This document shows, piece after piece, positions 25,801 through 39,100 of a DNA stretch of 64,000 nucleotides. The notes beneath the pieces are model-generated. The model ran no database searches. It was given only the letters and a program-made list of their open reading frames with translations, and was not told where the DNA came from. Position 1 is the stretch's first letter; each line of letters opens with the position of its first letter. This DNA is from Siderastrea siderea (lineage: Eukaryota; Cnidaria; Anthozoa; Scleractinia; Rhizangiidae): contig OZ034971.1 of the NCBI GenBank assembly GCA_964030785.1, forward strand, positions 43,230,804-43,294,803. The letters are read 5' to 3'. Made by a program: the position numbers and the translations under genes.

Positions 25801-27104
25801 TTACCCACGTTCAAGGCGAAGAATAACGGCTAATAAGCTGGACTAAAGACACCTCGAAGTATCGTTTCAAGTGAAGAAAGCGATCAATTATTTTAAGTCT
25901 TGAGGAAAAGGGTGAAACACTGACTACAGCAACCATCAAAACACGGTCAGGAAAAAAGGGAAGATTGTACAGCAAAAAATAGCTTTGAAATGATCGTATT
26001 ATGTCTTTGGATACTGCAGCCACCGCTTGTGAGCAAAAAACCTCACCCTGCGAAACTACCTGCATGCAGAAAAGAATTATTAGTGTTTGATGGTAAGCAA
26101 ATTTTGGAAATAATTAAGACATCATACTCTCTTTTTAAGCTGTGTGGGAAACTGCTTTTACAGAGGATTGATAGGAAATGGGTGGCTTTATGTCAAAGTT
26201 ATGTAACCTTTTACCTGTGGTATTTTCCATCAACAAGCTATTTGAAAGCTATGTTAGAATGTCACAAAGAAAATGCATAGGCTACAAATATTTTTCATGT
26301 TATTGACATAGGAAATAAAAAGGTTTATATGTAAAAGCTATGTAAGCTTTTACTTGTGATAAAGCTTTGTTAGAATGTAACATAGTAAATACCTAGGCTA
26401 CAAATATTTTTCATTTATATGGCATAGAAAATAAATAGCAATATGTAAAAGCTATGTAACCTTTTGGTAATAAAATTGGACATTGACATGCTATTTAAAA
26501 GCTACTTTGCTTTGATGCATAGTAAATACATAGGATGCTGACTGGAAGGAAAATCAGAACTTTCTATTACATAGTAAATACATAGCTATCTGAAGACAAT
26601 GTAAAGATTTTGAATAGTATTTACATTATGTATTCAAAAGTGATGTTATTTTCAAATAGCCTTGGCATAGTTTCAACATATGTTTTACATACTTTGGACT
26701 ATGTAATGTGGCACCTTACATAGTTAATACATAGGCAGTAGTGAACAGAACATAGCTGATACATAGTCCAACATAGTAAAGAAATAGCATGAGCATAGGT
26801 TTTACATATGTCTGGTTCTACAAGGGCAAAACTACAATACATGTACCTACATAGGTGTAGTTATTGATAGTTTCTGGTGAACAGTGGAAGAACTGTAATA
26901 AATTCTTGGGATAACCTGTGGTAAAAATTGCATCACTCCCAGGGCAGAGTGGTATACTGTTAATTGCATTAAAATTTAGCTGTGTTACATAAAAATATGC
27001 CCTAATTTGGTATCAGACTTTACATGTTTTGTAATCAAACATTTGTAGTTCTGACAGGCTGCTAAATTCATTGTGACACTGAAAGAAAGCTATTATTATT
27101 ATTA

Positions 27105-27145
<41 letters not shown>

Positions 27146-30100
27146 GGTATGTCCTTTGGTGCTCAACGTGGTTGTTTGTCATCAGGTTTGAGTGAAACTA
27201 TGCTCAATAGTCAGTAATTAAAATTTAATATTTTTGTTGTTAAGATAAATGTTACCCACTGGAAAACATCTCTGTGAAACAAACTCATTTTTGGTCAACA
27301 GTTACAGTTGAAAAATTTTACCTACTGCAGTTTCAAATTACAGATGTTCAATGACAAAACGTGGCATGTGACATGTGACGTTATGTGTACTTCATGAAAC
27401 TTCAAACTGCAGCTGAGCGCAAGCCTTGTGAAAAGCCTGGGCTCAATAATTTGTGATTTGTTTTGTTAGGTTGAGTTAATTCAAACTACTTTATTTGCAG
27501 AAACCTCAGTGAGTGAAATTGAAGAAGCATTCTTGCAGTTTACTAACAGAAGTGATATTGCTATACTGTTAATCAATCAAAATGTAAGTGCATGACTAAG
27601 TTCAAGTTTAAAGTGGCACTGGGACCAGAATTTTGCTATTCCATGTTTTTACATTTTCAAATATAGTTTGTGGTTCTTAGTCACCACGTCAAATTTCAAC
27701 TGATTACGATGACTAGAAGTTGCTTTTTTCGGACAGTTTTTGTCAAGATTTTGCGGCTGCCATTACTAGCCCTTATTCCGGAAGCTGGCTTGCGAATTAG
27801 TGGAAGTGACATCAGAGGCTCACCTCAAACCTAGTGCCTTCACATGGTTACTTACCACTGGAAATTAATCTGTCCTCGAGGAAAGATTTCTTGCCAACTG
27901 TTTGCTGCACGCCTTTGAAATCTTCCTTGCTGCAGCAGTATGACGGGTAGTACTTTTGTTGTACAATGCTACAGCAATAAATCCAACCACCGAGCTGGTA
28001 TCTCGCTTCATGGAAGCCCTGCGAGTGGACCTGCAATGGAAAAAAGGACAGTGTTCGTACTCACACACAGTGTAATTTCAACCCGAGAGGCATTTATGGT
28101 CTGTTTTGATTAGTTCACGGACGAGTTTTTTTAAAGAGCTGTTCATGTCGCAAGGTCCCAGAGGTCAATCATTTCAATATCCATTCCAACTATATGAGAA
28201 AAAGAACTGGAAACAACATCATCTGCGCGAACAAGATGAAAGGTACGTAATCTTGTAACGCAGTTGAAGTGATTGTTTGTTTCTTTTTCAACGCATCCAC
28301 CATTGTGCAAAACTGATTTTCTTTCAACGTATTTTAAAACTTATTATCATCATGGAAAACCCTTTCAGTACTGCTGTCTGCTAGCGTGAAGATCCTCAGC
28401 GTAGTCCTCAAAAAATGCAGCCTGGGCGAATGCAGGACCACCATGATTAAGCCGATATAGTATGTACTGCTTCAACAGCTTACCTTTTCCTTTTTTTTAA
28501 TTCCGTATGTGTTAATTTCAGCCGTAGTAATCGCTTAGAAGCGTGCACATCATCCTGAATGTGGAGAAACTTTTCTCTCCTTATTCCCTGTCGGTAAAGA
28601 GATGATTGACATCATTGTTCGAGATATATAAAGGCTTCAATAGATCGGATCGTCAGTGCGTGGAAATTCAAGTTGGGAAAAAATATCACGCCACTATTTG
28701 CCTAAGGGTTTAATAATGTTATTTCTTTTAACTGTAACTGTCATAGCAATCTTAGTAAATGAACTACCAAGAAAAATGATTAAATATCAAGTTATTATTT
28801 TTACGCAGCTAATAAGGTGAGCAAAAGCGTAGTTTCCTTGGTAGTCCGCATGTTGTTGTTGAGCAGCAGAAAATTTTCCTCGTGGCTTTTAATTTTGGCT
28901 ACAAATATTTCAATTCCTGTCACACAAGGCCTCCAGTTCTTGAAAAAAATTTTGATTTATTTCACTTCTTTCGGCTCAAGTTACGAATTCTATAAAAACT
29001 GTTTAAAATATTTAGCAGCGCCAAGCGCTTGTGTTTCAATGTGTTAAGCAACCACTGAACTATGACGCGATAAGCTGCCTGCCAGCTGACTACAACATTT
29101 GGTTTTTCAAAAAAGTTTCCCACACTTTGCCAAGAATGGCCAAAAATCTCAAGGTTTTTTTTTTATGATAGATAATGAACATAAACAACCGCAGACAAAG
29201 TTTAGCTTCTTTTATTTTCTCCCACGCCAATGATAAAATCGATTGATTGATGCTTGAGAATTCGTGAGCATCAAAGTCTAAAGATTTTATGGGTGTTTTG
29301 TCTAATTTTCCACAGCTTAAAAGATCAATTCTTTGAATAGCAATGTCTATTTTGCTACAGGTTTATTCAGTGGATAAAAGTTACACAACCTACCTTGGAA
29401 TGGATAACTTAATCTGCTGAATAATGGCTGAGCAGCTGGCTGGATAGCGCTATCCTAGCTTCGAACAACCGAGATAAAGCAAAGCGATAAGTTTTATCCG
29501 CCGGACAGGGACTTATCCGTTGGAAAAGACTTTTTGACAAGCTGGAGCCTGAACTACAATCATTGTATAAGCATATTTTGCTTATGTTTTGAACTTCCGC
29601 CAAATAACTCAAATAATATGGCGAGGAAAAAAAATTTAAACAGTTTGATGACAGGATTATCAGTTGAAATCTCACATCAGTTCTTACATCGTACAGTAAG
29701 AAAAATCCTTCATTCGCCGAATGAAACGAAGCCTCAAATGCTTTGGAAGCTAAAGACTGTTCCGAATCAGAGGAATACTCTTGGGAGGTTTCGCAGTCGA
29801 CGGTAGACATCTTGAGTCAAAACACAAGGAAACGCGACTGAGCTGAGCCTCTGACATCATGAGCTATTAAATTGTGCAATCTCCAAGGAACATGTTTTCA
29901 GTAATGGCGGACACATTTTACTCGACTTTGGAGCTAAAAAATATTAAGATGGAAGGTTTGTTGTTCAGTTTTCTGGGGAAATATATTAAACAAAACGCGA
30001 CAGAATTTGGCCGAAATAAAGCTATAAATTTTCGTCCCAGTGCCACTTTAAGGACGGTGCCTCCTTTTGTTACTGCGCATACTTTCTGCACATCTTGGGA

Positions 30101-33100
30101 TATTTGGGTTTCTTAAGGTATCATGGTACCCCAAAATTGACCATGTTTTCGAAAAATACACTTCTGTCATTTTCAGATAGATATTATTCAAACCTATCTT
30201 TTACAAGAAGTTTCACAAAAAAAGATTGTTTCTACGCAAAGTTATGGACGAAAAACGATTTGTGGCATTAATTTTCTCTAATCATGTGTTGACAGTCATC
30301 TGTCAACAACGGTGAAAATAGCATGTGACATAACAGGGCCCCGATGTTTTGACACGCGATCGATTGCGTAGCAAATCTTTCGAGTGTGTCTACAGTGGCT
30401 TCGATCATATCTGTAAAAGATAGTGAGAGAGAGAAAAGATCGAGCGTTGAGGAATTACTTGCGCTTCCTGACTCCTCACTTGTCAGTGTGATAAGCTTCG
30501 ACTGCCAGCTCGCTTTTCGTAACGCGAACGGCGAAAAACAATCCATCCATTCAAATTCCATGACATTTCTACAAAGCCAGATGTATCAAAGAATCAACTT
30601 GGCGCAAAAGACGGCATGTCCAGGAAAGTACGGAAATTGTCTCCAATAATAAAGAAGTTTATTTTTTCCCAATTGCTCGCATTTCTGAGAGGATGTTCTC
30701 TCTTAGATCTTGAGCCGAACACGTGGTGGCTTCTTCGCAGATTTCAATGTGCTTTCCTTTCGTCTTTCAGGTCCCGGCAGCTCGGGTAGTCTCACCCAGC
30801 TCAAATGATGATGCCTCCGGCATTTTACAGCCGACGTGATATTATGACTTTAAAATTTCCGTTTATTGCGTTTGAAGACCCTTTGAACGGCACTCGTACT
30901 CAACGAAAGTCGCTTTCCAACATAAAAACACGCAGAATTTGACACCATTCTTGTCGGCATGTTTGTGCTATTGTTGTAAGGCGGTAAGTTGAGTCTCCCC
31001 TCTGTCAACCGCAGGTAATTATCCTGACACCTAGGTGTTTTAATCTCCTCAGACCGGAAAAAGTTTCCAAATCATATTTTGGCTTTTTTCTCGAAATTAA
31101 TTTTTCAAGAAATTGGGCGCACATTTTAAGTTCGCGTTCAGCGAGTTTTCAACCATTTTAGCTCAAACTTGGCGACAATGTTGCCACATAATTTGACACC
31201 AAAACCGTGTCTCCGAATCTTATTTTTTGCTTTCATTCAAAAGTTATGGGCCGTAAAAGAAAGAGAGAGGTGTTTCTTAGAACTTCAAAGTTAAACTGAG
31301 TGCAGAAAATAAACCAGGCCAGATACAAAAATTCGGAGACACGGTTTTTGAGACAAAGGTGTGAAGAATTCAGCGCGATGTTCGTCTTTCTCTCCAGATC
31401 ATTCTCGACTGGAGCGGAACCGATTTTGTGAACGATGTACTTTTTAAAAACGTAGTCTCTATCTTCGACACAGTTGTCTTTTTTCTTTATCTAAATACGT
31501 TTTCGTAATCTTCAATTATTAAGCTTTCAGAAAATATATAGTTTGCTAGGGTCCTTGTGAAACGCCTGACGCTCAAACGGTGAAAACGCAATGTTGTCAT
31601 TTGGGGTACCCTGATACCTTAAGGAAGTTGCCCCTACAATATTTTTGCGCAGTTTATGACTATGTGAAAAAAGAAGATCTTAGCAAGGGCTATCAGAATC
31701 CAAAAAGAAAATTGGGGGTAACCACACATTTTTCAGAGGTAACTGAGCTTAAATTTGGAAAGAAATTGCCATACATTCTTTGTATTTTAACACTTTTTTA
31801 GAATAATGGTTGCTCAAATGAAAATTGCGTGGTTACCCACAGATCTGCTTTTTAACCGGCCGTCGCTATGGCGACCGCCGGTTTATAAAATGAACACGGT
31901 TTTTGGTGAAAGTCAGTTGGCTTAACATACGAAGAAAGTGCTGTAAAGCTTGTGGTACGGGTACTCAAGAGCGGTACTGTCTTATATAAGACGCATGCGC
32001 ATATTAGTCTTCTTAATGTTACCTTCCTATGTTTTTGTCTTTTAATTTACAGTATTTAAGATATGAACGGCGAAGGGTTGTTAAGTTTGGGGTTTTTGTA
32101 TTTGTCTTGTAAAACGCATGTGCAATTGAGTAAAGGAGCTGATAGGATTGAATGCGAAATTGGCTGTGTTATCTGATCTAGTTAGTGGTTATGGTGAAAA
32201 TTGTTTTAGTGCACGAGTGTTTTTATTGGGATTGAAATTTTGAGGGGTGTAAAAATGTGGGAGTCAGAAGGATTTGTGAATGTCGGGAGCATATCATGCT
32301 TCTGTGAATGTGATTTGCTTTGAAAGTTGCATTTTGTATAGGAGCGGTGTAATGTGCTGCGTGAGAGGCGGTTTCCCTTGGCGTTTTGGGGGGGGGTGGT
32401 TTGCGAAGTGGATTGTAAGGTTTCTTATTGGCTAACTTGTATTTCGCAGCAGACAAAACGGACAGTTGCGTTTTGCTGGCGTGGGCTAGGAAGAGAAAGA
32501 ATTGGTACTAGTATGATGATGCAATATTAGTTGATTGCACCATCAGTACATGATAGTTCTTGGGAACGGAGAGAGATGAGTGTTTATTTGAGGCGAGAGG
32601 TTGATGCAAAGGAATCATCATTAATAAGGAGATCAATTAATAGGGTAGGTGTTACGAGTCTTTTTACATTGAAAGAACGAAAATATCTGAATATTATCAA
32701 TGGATTTGTGTAGCTTGCGTGTGGTGTTCGCTAGAGGCTACGAGCAGTCTCTCTTTCCGTTCAGAGCTAGTGAAGGAAAAGAAAAACAAGCGAGTGAGCG
32801 CGAAATTGATTGCGGCTCGACAGGCGCTTTAGCTTTCAAAGACGTGGGTGACTTTCCTCCCTGCTCGCTTGTTTACTTTTGCAAGGGGATTTCCGGGTTA
32901 GCAAACCGGATTTAAACATCACATCATGAGATATGCCTTGACATGCCCCATACTCTGACGATCTGCTCGAGCTCGTGTTTATCAAGCGTTATATTTTGAT
33001 TCTACTGCTATGTTCACTGTTTGTATTTAAGGTCTAGGCACAACAGTAAATACTTCATCGTCCCGGTGTGAGCATTCTCAGTTGTGGACGAATTTATATC

Positions 33101-36100
33101 GACATTCAACGTTTCAGTGAATTTGCGTTTGTCAGCACAAATAAAAGCGATAAGAAAGATAAGCTGAGTCATCAGAGTTTAAACATTACGTCATCCAGTA
33201 ACGTTAAAGTCAAAATAGTGTGCCAGACAATCACACTTTTCGTCACGCCGGTTCGTATAAATAGAGGATTGCGCTAACATTTGTGAAACCTAGGGGTGGG
33301 AGGGTCAGAATGGCCGGTTAAAATGCCCAATGGGCTTTCTTGTTCCCCATAGTCATAACCTTTGCAAAAATACATCTGTATTAGGAGGCACCGTCCTTAA
33401 TAATACTTTATACCACTGTACAATAACATAATAAAGGAGAAAAATAAATAAATAAATAAAAGTGCTGTAGGTAAAGGAAAGGAATAGAGGGAAACTGAAT
33501 GCCCATATAAAAACTGCTCTTCTAACTAAAAGAGGATGTATCATAAACATGCACTAACACTCAATTTTATAAAATGACAACAAAATATAATAACTATACA
33601 AAGTGATGTATCTTTAAGAAAAAATATTCCAAGATTTGCTAATTAATGCGTAAATCAAACTACAACTACTAAATTTTTAAGCTGACTGTGCTGATACACT
33701 GTCATATCTAGATTTTCTTGTCTCCTTAAAGGGACTTTGTCATCTATTTTTTGGAGGATCACTCTAGAAAGCTGAACGATATTTTGCAAATTGGTATTTT
33801 GCATCATTATAAAAAACAAGAAAGCCTATTGGGCATTTTAACCGGCCATTCTGACCCTCCCCACCCCTAGGTTTCACAAATGTTAGCACGATCCTCTATT
33901 TATACGAACCGGCGTGACGAAAAGTGTGATTGTGTGACACAATATTTTTACTATAGCGTTACTGGATGGCGTAATGTTCAAACTCTGATGACTCAGCTTA
34001 TCTTTATTATCGCTTTTATTTGTGCTGAAAAACGCAAATTCACTCAAACGTTAAATGTCCACAACTGAGAATGCTCACACAGCAAGGCTGCTGCCTAAGG
34101 AAAATTTTCGGGAGCCCTTCGGGCTCCCAAAATCAAAAGTTAGGAGCCCAACTCACATTTCTAGGAGCCCAGGATGAGTTAATTAATTATTTATTTACAC
34201 TGCATCATAAAAGAAAACCCTAGCCTCAGACAATGTTGTCTCTGTCTCTCTCATTCTGTAATCAGTATCCTTCACCAAATTGTTTTTGGACTACGAACAC
34301 CTCTTTCTTGCTTCTGGTTTCATGTTAGAGCAGCATGGCACGTGTCTGTAGCTAACTGTGCAGCTAATTACAGGACGTGTTATGTAAAAAAATAAAAGAA
34401 ATAAATGACGAGTAGGTTATGCAATTTGGTCGTCATTATTGTTCAAAGATGGATGGTTTATTATGTATTATGTGGAATTATGTGGTGTTTGATCTTGAAC
34501 CTTATTGATGGCTCCTAACAGTACTAACAGTGGAGTGTTTCACAACTTAGTTGTTATGAAAATTGCTAACAATGTTACAATGTTATCCATGCTATTTGTA
34601 TACATATGCAGATAAAACAACAACAGAACATCACCGCTTGCAATTAGCCTTAGTCTGGATGGTTAAAATAACTGCAATAAAGAGCTGCATTGGCTTCTGG
34701 ATAATTATCAAATGTATCCAAGTTAAAGTTTCTGTTTTAGTTTCTAATCACTGTGACTTTACTTTTTTGTCATTTAAGTTGTTGGGGAGTGTTTTTGACT
34801 CTTTGAGGGTGAAATTAAAGGTCAGGTGAAAAAGGTGAAACACACAGCGGCATGCTTATATTTTCAGTTTGACTTAGATTTTCCACACAATCCACTTCAC
34901 GCCTGATACTTGACATCCAGACGCAAAAGTTTATGTTTTTACACACAAACTTACTCGTATTTTTATTAAGTCAATTTTAGTAAGAAAATTTTGTATACAA
35001 ACGATCAACTGACAAAAGCAAATTGCGCGGGAAATATCAATTGAATTACAATCTGTCACGCTGTCTTTGAACTCAAAATCGGTGACTTCTCTAGAAGTGG
35101 GACGGGTTAGTCCAGAATCGAAATCCTACACTAGTTTAAAAAACGTTAAATGTACGATCAAGTATGAAGTAACGCAAGTCGCATTGCATAAGGAAGATTT
35201 GTTGTTTTGCAAGGTTTTCAAATCGTTATGAAGACTGGAAGCTTAGATATGTTTCCGTATATGGAGAAATGGAGAAAAACAACTTTATATCTTTTACCTG
35301 CTCCTGTTGCGAGAACTCCATCGCTGCCGTCGGGTTATACTCGGTTAAAGTCAAGGAAACCTTCGGTGATTTTCGCAGGAAATGAGCGCTTGAACGCGTG
35401 CAGCAAAGTATAAAAGATTACACCAAGTTCATAAGGCTTCTTTATTTGAATATAACGAGATCACATTTATAGGAACACATACTGCGTAGTTGATGAATGG
35501 TGAATGATTCAGGGCGAACTTGTAGATGAAATCGAATAGCAGGCATGTCGAGTCGATAGCACACAAGTTATCTACCAGTTCTTCTCACAAAAAGAAAAAA
35601 TATATATCAAATCGACATAACAGTTCTTCGTTGCCGCCAGCGCGTGATCACCTGTGAAAAACAGCCCATGATTTTGATATTCCATATTTGGGAATCACAT
35701 CTTGTACCCAGTCTCCAACTGCCAACAGGAGACAAACGATGGCTTCGCAAACCTTCGCTGTTGAACACTTTTGTTACAGAATTGTGAAAAATTCTTCAAT
35801 GTATGGCTTCACGCCAAATACAAAAATAGTTCCATTGTTTGAAGCTCAGCTAAAAGAATCAAATTTATCGGGAAGTAGGGGCCATTGTCCCTAGATAATC
35901 TCAGGTTTATAGGCGCCCATGCGGGCTCCTTGTACAGAAATTTGGTCGCCCGCATACACAATTTAGGCGCCCCTGGCGACCGGGCGCCCGTTAGGCAGCA
36001 GCCTTGCACAGCGACGACGAAGTTGTCTGTTGTGCCTAGACCTTAAATACAAACAGTGAACATAGCAGTAGAATCAAAATATAACGCTTGATAAACACGA

Positions 36101-39100
36101 GCTCGAGCAGATCGTCAGAGTATGGGGCACGTCAAGGCATATCTCATGACGTGATGTTTAAATCCGGTTTGCTAACCCGGGAATCCCCTTGCAAAAGTAA
36201 ACAAGCGAGCGGGGACGAAAGTTGCCCACGTCTTTGAAAGCTAACGCGCCTGTCGAGCCGCAATCGATTTCGCACACACTCGCTTGTTTTTCTTTTCCTT
36301 CACTATCTCTGAACGGAAAGAGACTGCTCATAGCCTTTAGCGTACGCCACACGCAAACCACACAAATCCGTCGATAATATTCAGATATTTTCGTTCTTTC
36401 AATGCAAAAAGACTCGCAACACCTACCCTATTAATTGATCTCCTTATTAATGACGATTCCTTCGTATCAACTTCTCGTCTCAAATAAACACTGATCTCTC
36501 TCCGTTCACAAGTCAGAACTATCATGTACTGATGGTGCAATCCACTAATATTGCATCATCATACTGGAACCAATTCCTTCTCTTCCTAGCCCACGCCGGC
36601 AAAACACAACTGTCCTTTTTGTCCGCTGCGAAATACAAGTTAGCCAATCAGAAACCTTACAATCCACTTCGCAAACCACCCCCCCATAAAACGGCAAGGG
36701 AAACCCCCTCTCACGCAGCACAATATTACACCGCTCCTATACAAAACGCAACTTTCAAAGCAAATCACATTCACAGAAGCGTGATATGCTCCTGACATTC
36801 ACAAATCCTTCTGACTCCCACATTTTTACACCCTCAAAAGGTCAATCCCCCAAAAAAACTCCTGCGCTAAAAAAATTTTCACCATAACCACTAACTAGAT
36901 CAGACAACACAGCCAATTTCGCATTCCATCCTATTAGCTGCTTTACTCAATTGCGCATGCGTTATTACAAGACAAATACAAAAAACCCAAACTTAACAAC
37001 CCTTCGTCGTTGATATCTTAAATACTGTAAATTAAAAGACAAGAACACACGAAGGTAACATTCAGCAGACTAATATGCGCATGCGTCTTATATAAGACAG
37101 TACCGCTCTTGAGTACCTGTAGCACAAGCTTTACAGCACTTTGTTCGTATGTTAAGCCAACTGACTATCACGACAAAGCCGTGCCCATTTTATAAACCGG
37201 CGGTCGCCATAGCGACAGCCGGTTAATAATACTTTAAGGGATGGAAGGACACCTAATTTTTGCTAGGGCAGGATGGGCTCTTAATTTCTGACCATTAAAC
37301 TCCAGAGAATTTTTCTTAGAAAATCGGTGGTTACAGAAATTATTCTTACCCCCAAAACAAATGGTATTTCGGTTTGAGCCCCCACCCCCTTAGGAAATTC
37401 CGGTTTAGCTTCATACTCTCATTTAAAAAGTTTGGTGGAGGGTATGGATATTTTCTGGAACCATGCAATAGCCATAGCCTCTATAATGATATTTAGCCAA
37501 ACCAACTTACATTGATGAAAGTAAGTTGACTTCTTTCCACTCTCTAGTAACCACACATAAATGACTGTAGCATTTGTTTGTTGCTTTTAGATTGCTGAGG
37601 AGATCCGACACATTCTTGATAGTTATGACAAAGCCATCCCTGCCATTTTAGAAATACCATCTAAGGAACATCCCTATGATCCATCTAAAGATTCTATTTT
37701 GAGGAGAGCTAAGGTAATGGTAATATTTTCATGCTATTAAGACAACATGGATGAGTAGTTCTAGTCCCACTCTGTGCACTAGCTGGAGTTGTTTCTTGGC
37801 AGACTCAAGCTCAACTCCTTGCTCATGCCTGTAAATAGCTAACTGGCTTGCCTATCGCTAGTTAGGCTCTTAAGTTGGTTATGTTGAATTTCCAGTATTT
37901 GTTCAATTGTCCTAATAAAGTCCTTGGTGGGGATTTATTTCCTGCACAGTTCAACCTTGCCTTATAGATGCCTGACACCCTTTAACAAATTGACGTCAGT
38001 TTTTTATGACGAAATTTAACATCAAATAAGAGGACAGACGTATAAAAAAACTGATGTCAATTTGTTTTTTACAATAACAAAAAGCCAAATCTGATTTTCA
38101 AATGAAGGAAAGAAATGCAAGAGTCAATGGAAGATGCAATTGCCGCACTGATCAGAATTTCATCACTGTAATTCGGAGAATCACAGCCATCGCTGTCATT
38201 TGGAGAATCACAGCCTCGTAAATTAAAACTTTGGTAAGAATAAGCCAGAAATACAAGGAAAAATTCGAATTGCTCAACTAACCTTTAAGCCAGTGAAAAG
38301 TGTTCACAAAATAATCTGCTAAAACACAGCATAATTTTGTCGACAACTCAAATTCCCACTCACCAGCCATTTTCAGGTCAACAAACATCCTCATCTTTTC
38401 GCCCCAAGGTTGCAATGGTTTCTTCAGTTTTAACCCATAAATTTAGATGATTTCCTCATTGAAGACTACAAGATTTGTGGTACAATTATCGCCTCATCAG
38501 GAATGTAGTGCTGAAAAGTTTGACAAACCTTTTGCTGATTGCGTCAGCTGTACGTGTTTCATCCGTTTGTACTCTTATTGACAGTAAAAATTAGCCAATC
38601 AGCGTGCGGGAATTTGCTCAGTTATTGTAAAAATTATTATGGACAGCATTTTTTATCCTCACTCATGCATCCCCCCCCCAAATTAACCCATTTAATAAGG
38701 GCATCCTTGCATATAGACACTTCTTCTGGTTCTGTTAGTGTCTGTAATAGTGGTCTGTAAAAGTGCTCTTCACACATGCATACACCTATATACAAAAGAC
38801 AGTTTTTCTCCAGTAATTACGCTTGAGCCTCTTGTAGACAGAGGACATTCATTGGATATACATGTTTTATTGGGCTTATTTAAAAGGGCTTTTCACATGC
38901 AAGTGGGGACCACATTTGAGTGTCTGTTTAGGAGAGTTGTGTGCTTATGAGGTTAAAAATGCAGTCTTTGTATTTGGCAGGAACCACAACTTAGTGTTTG
39001 TTTGTGAAAGGTGTCCATTAGTGTTTCTTTATTGGAGGCATGCATTAGTGTAGGTTCAACTGAACCACAATTTTTCGCCATTGGTGGTTGGGATGGATAT

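Larger units (their letters stand above)
23996..26826. mobile_element. 2.8-kb element packed with CATAG/CTATG words
   Basis: Terminal inverted repeats CCTTGTAGAACCAGACA (left) and TGTCTGGTTCTACAAGG (right) bound the unit, followed on each side by ATGTAAAAC-TATG. Between them the pentamer CATAG or its complement occurs dozens of times. The left subterminal part contains three tandem units of about 165 bp (starting near 24247, 24411 and 24576). The right part contains at least two units of 116 bp (GCT-TGTTAGAATG at 26248 and 26364). No transposase was recognised. Dense subterminal repeats of a short word are typical binding arrays of some DNA transposases. No clear target duplication was seen. 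It occupies most of ATP6V1F intron 2. Confidence 0.7.
31856..37222. mobile_element. 5.4-kb TTAA-flanked foldback element with 1.49-kb arms
   Basis: Left arm 31856-33344. The right arm is its inverted copy, split as 33815-34082 and 36012-37222. The 470-bp loop is 33345-33814. The outer ends CCGGCCGTCGCTATGGCGAC and GTCGCCATAGCGACAGCCGG are flanked by TTAA (31852-31855, 37223-37226). The arms look more than 90% identical by eye. Each contains a matching open frame around [18 protein letters not shown] and another ending VYFCKGI-GLANRI. A third, partial copy of the inner arm lies at 52112-52437. The right arm is interrupted by a separate transposon. Confidence 0.8.

Noticed and set aside
24000..26830. 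CRISPR-like or satellite interpretation of the CATAG region
   Set aside because: The words are irregularly spaced, occur in both orientations and are bounded by terminal inverted repeats. The genome is eukaryotic, so a transposon fits better.
32223..32456. Small frames in the foldback arms as independent host genes
   Set aside because: They lie wholly within a dispersed inverted repeat and are mirrored in the other arm; kept only as a finding.
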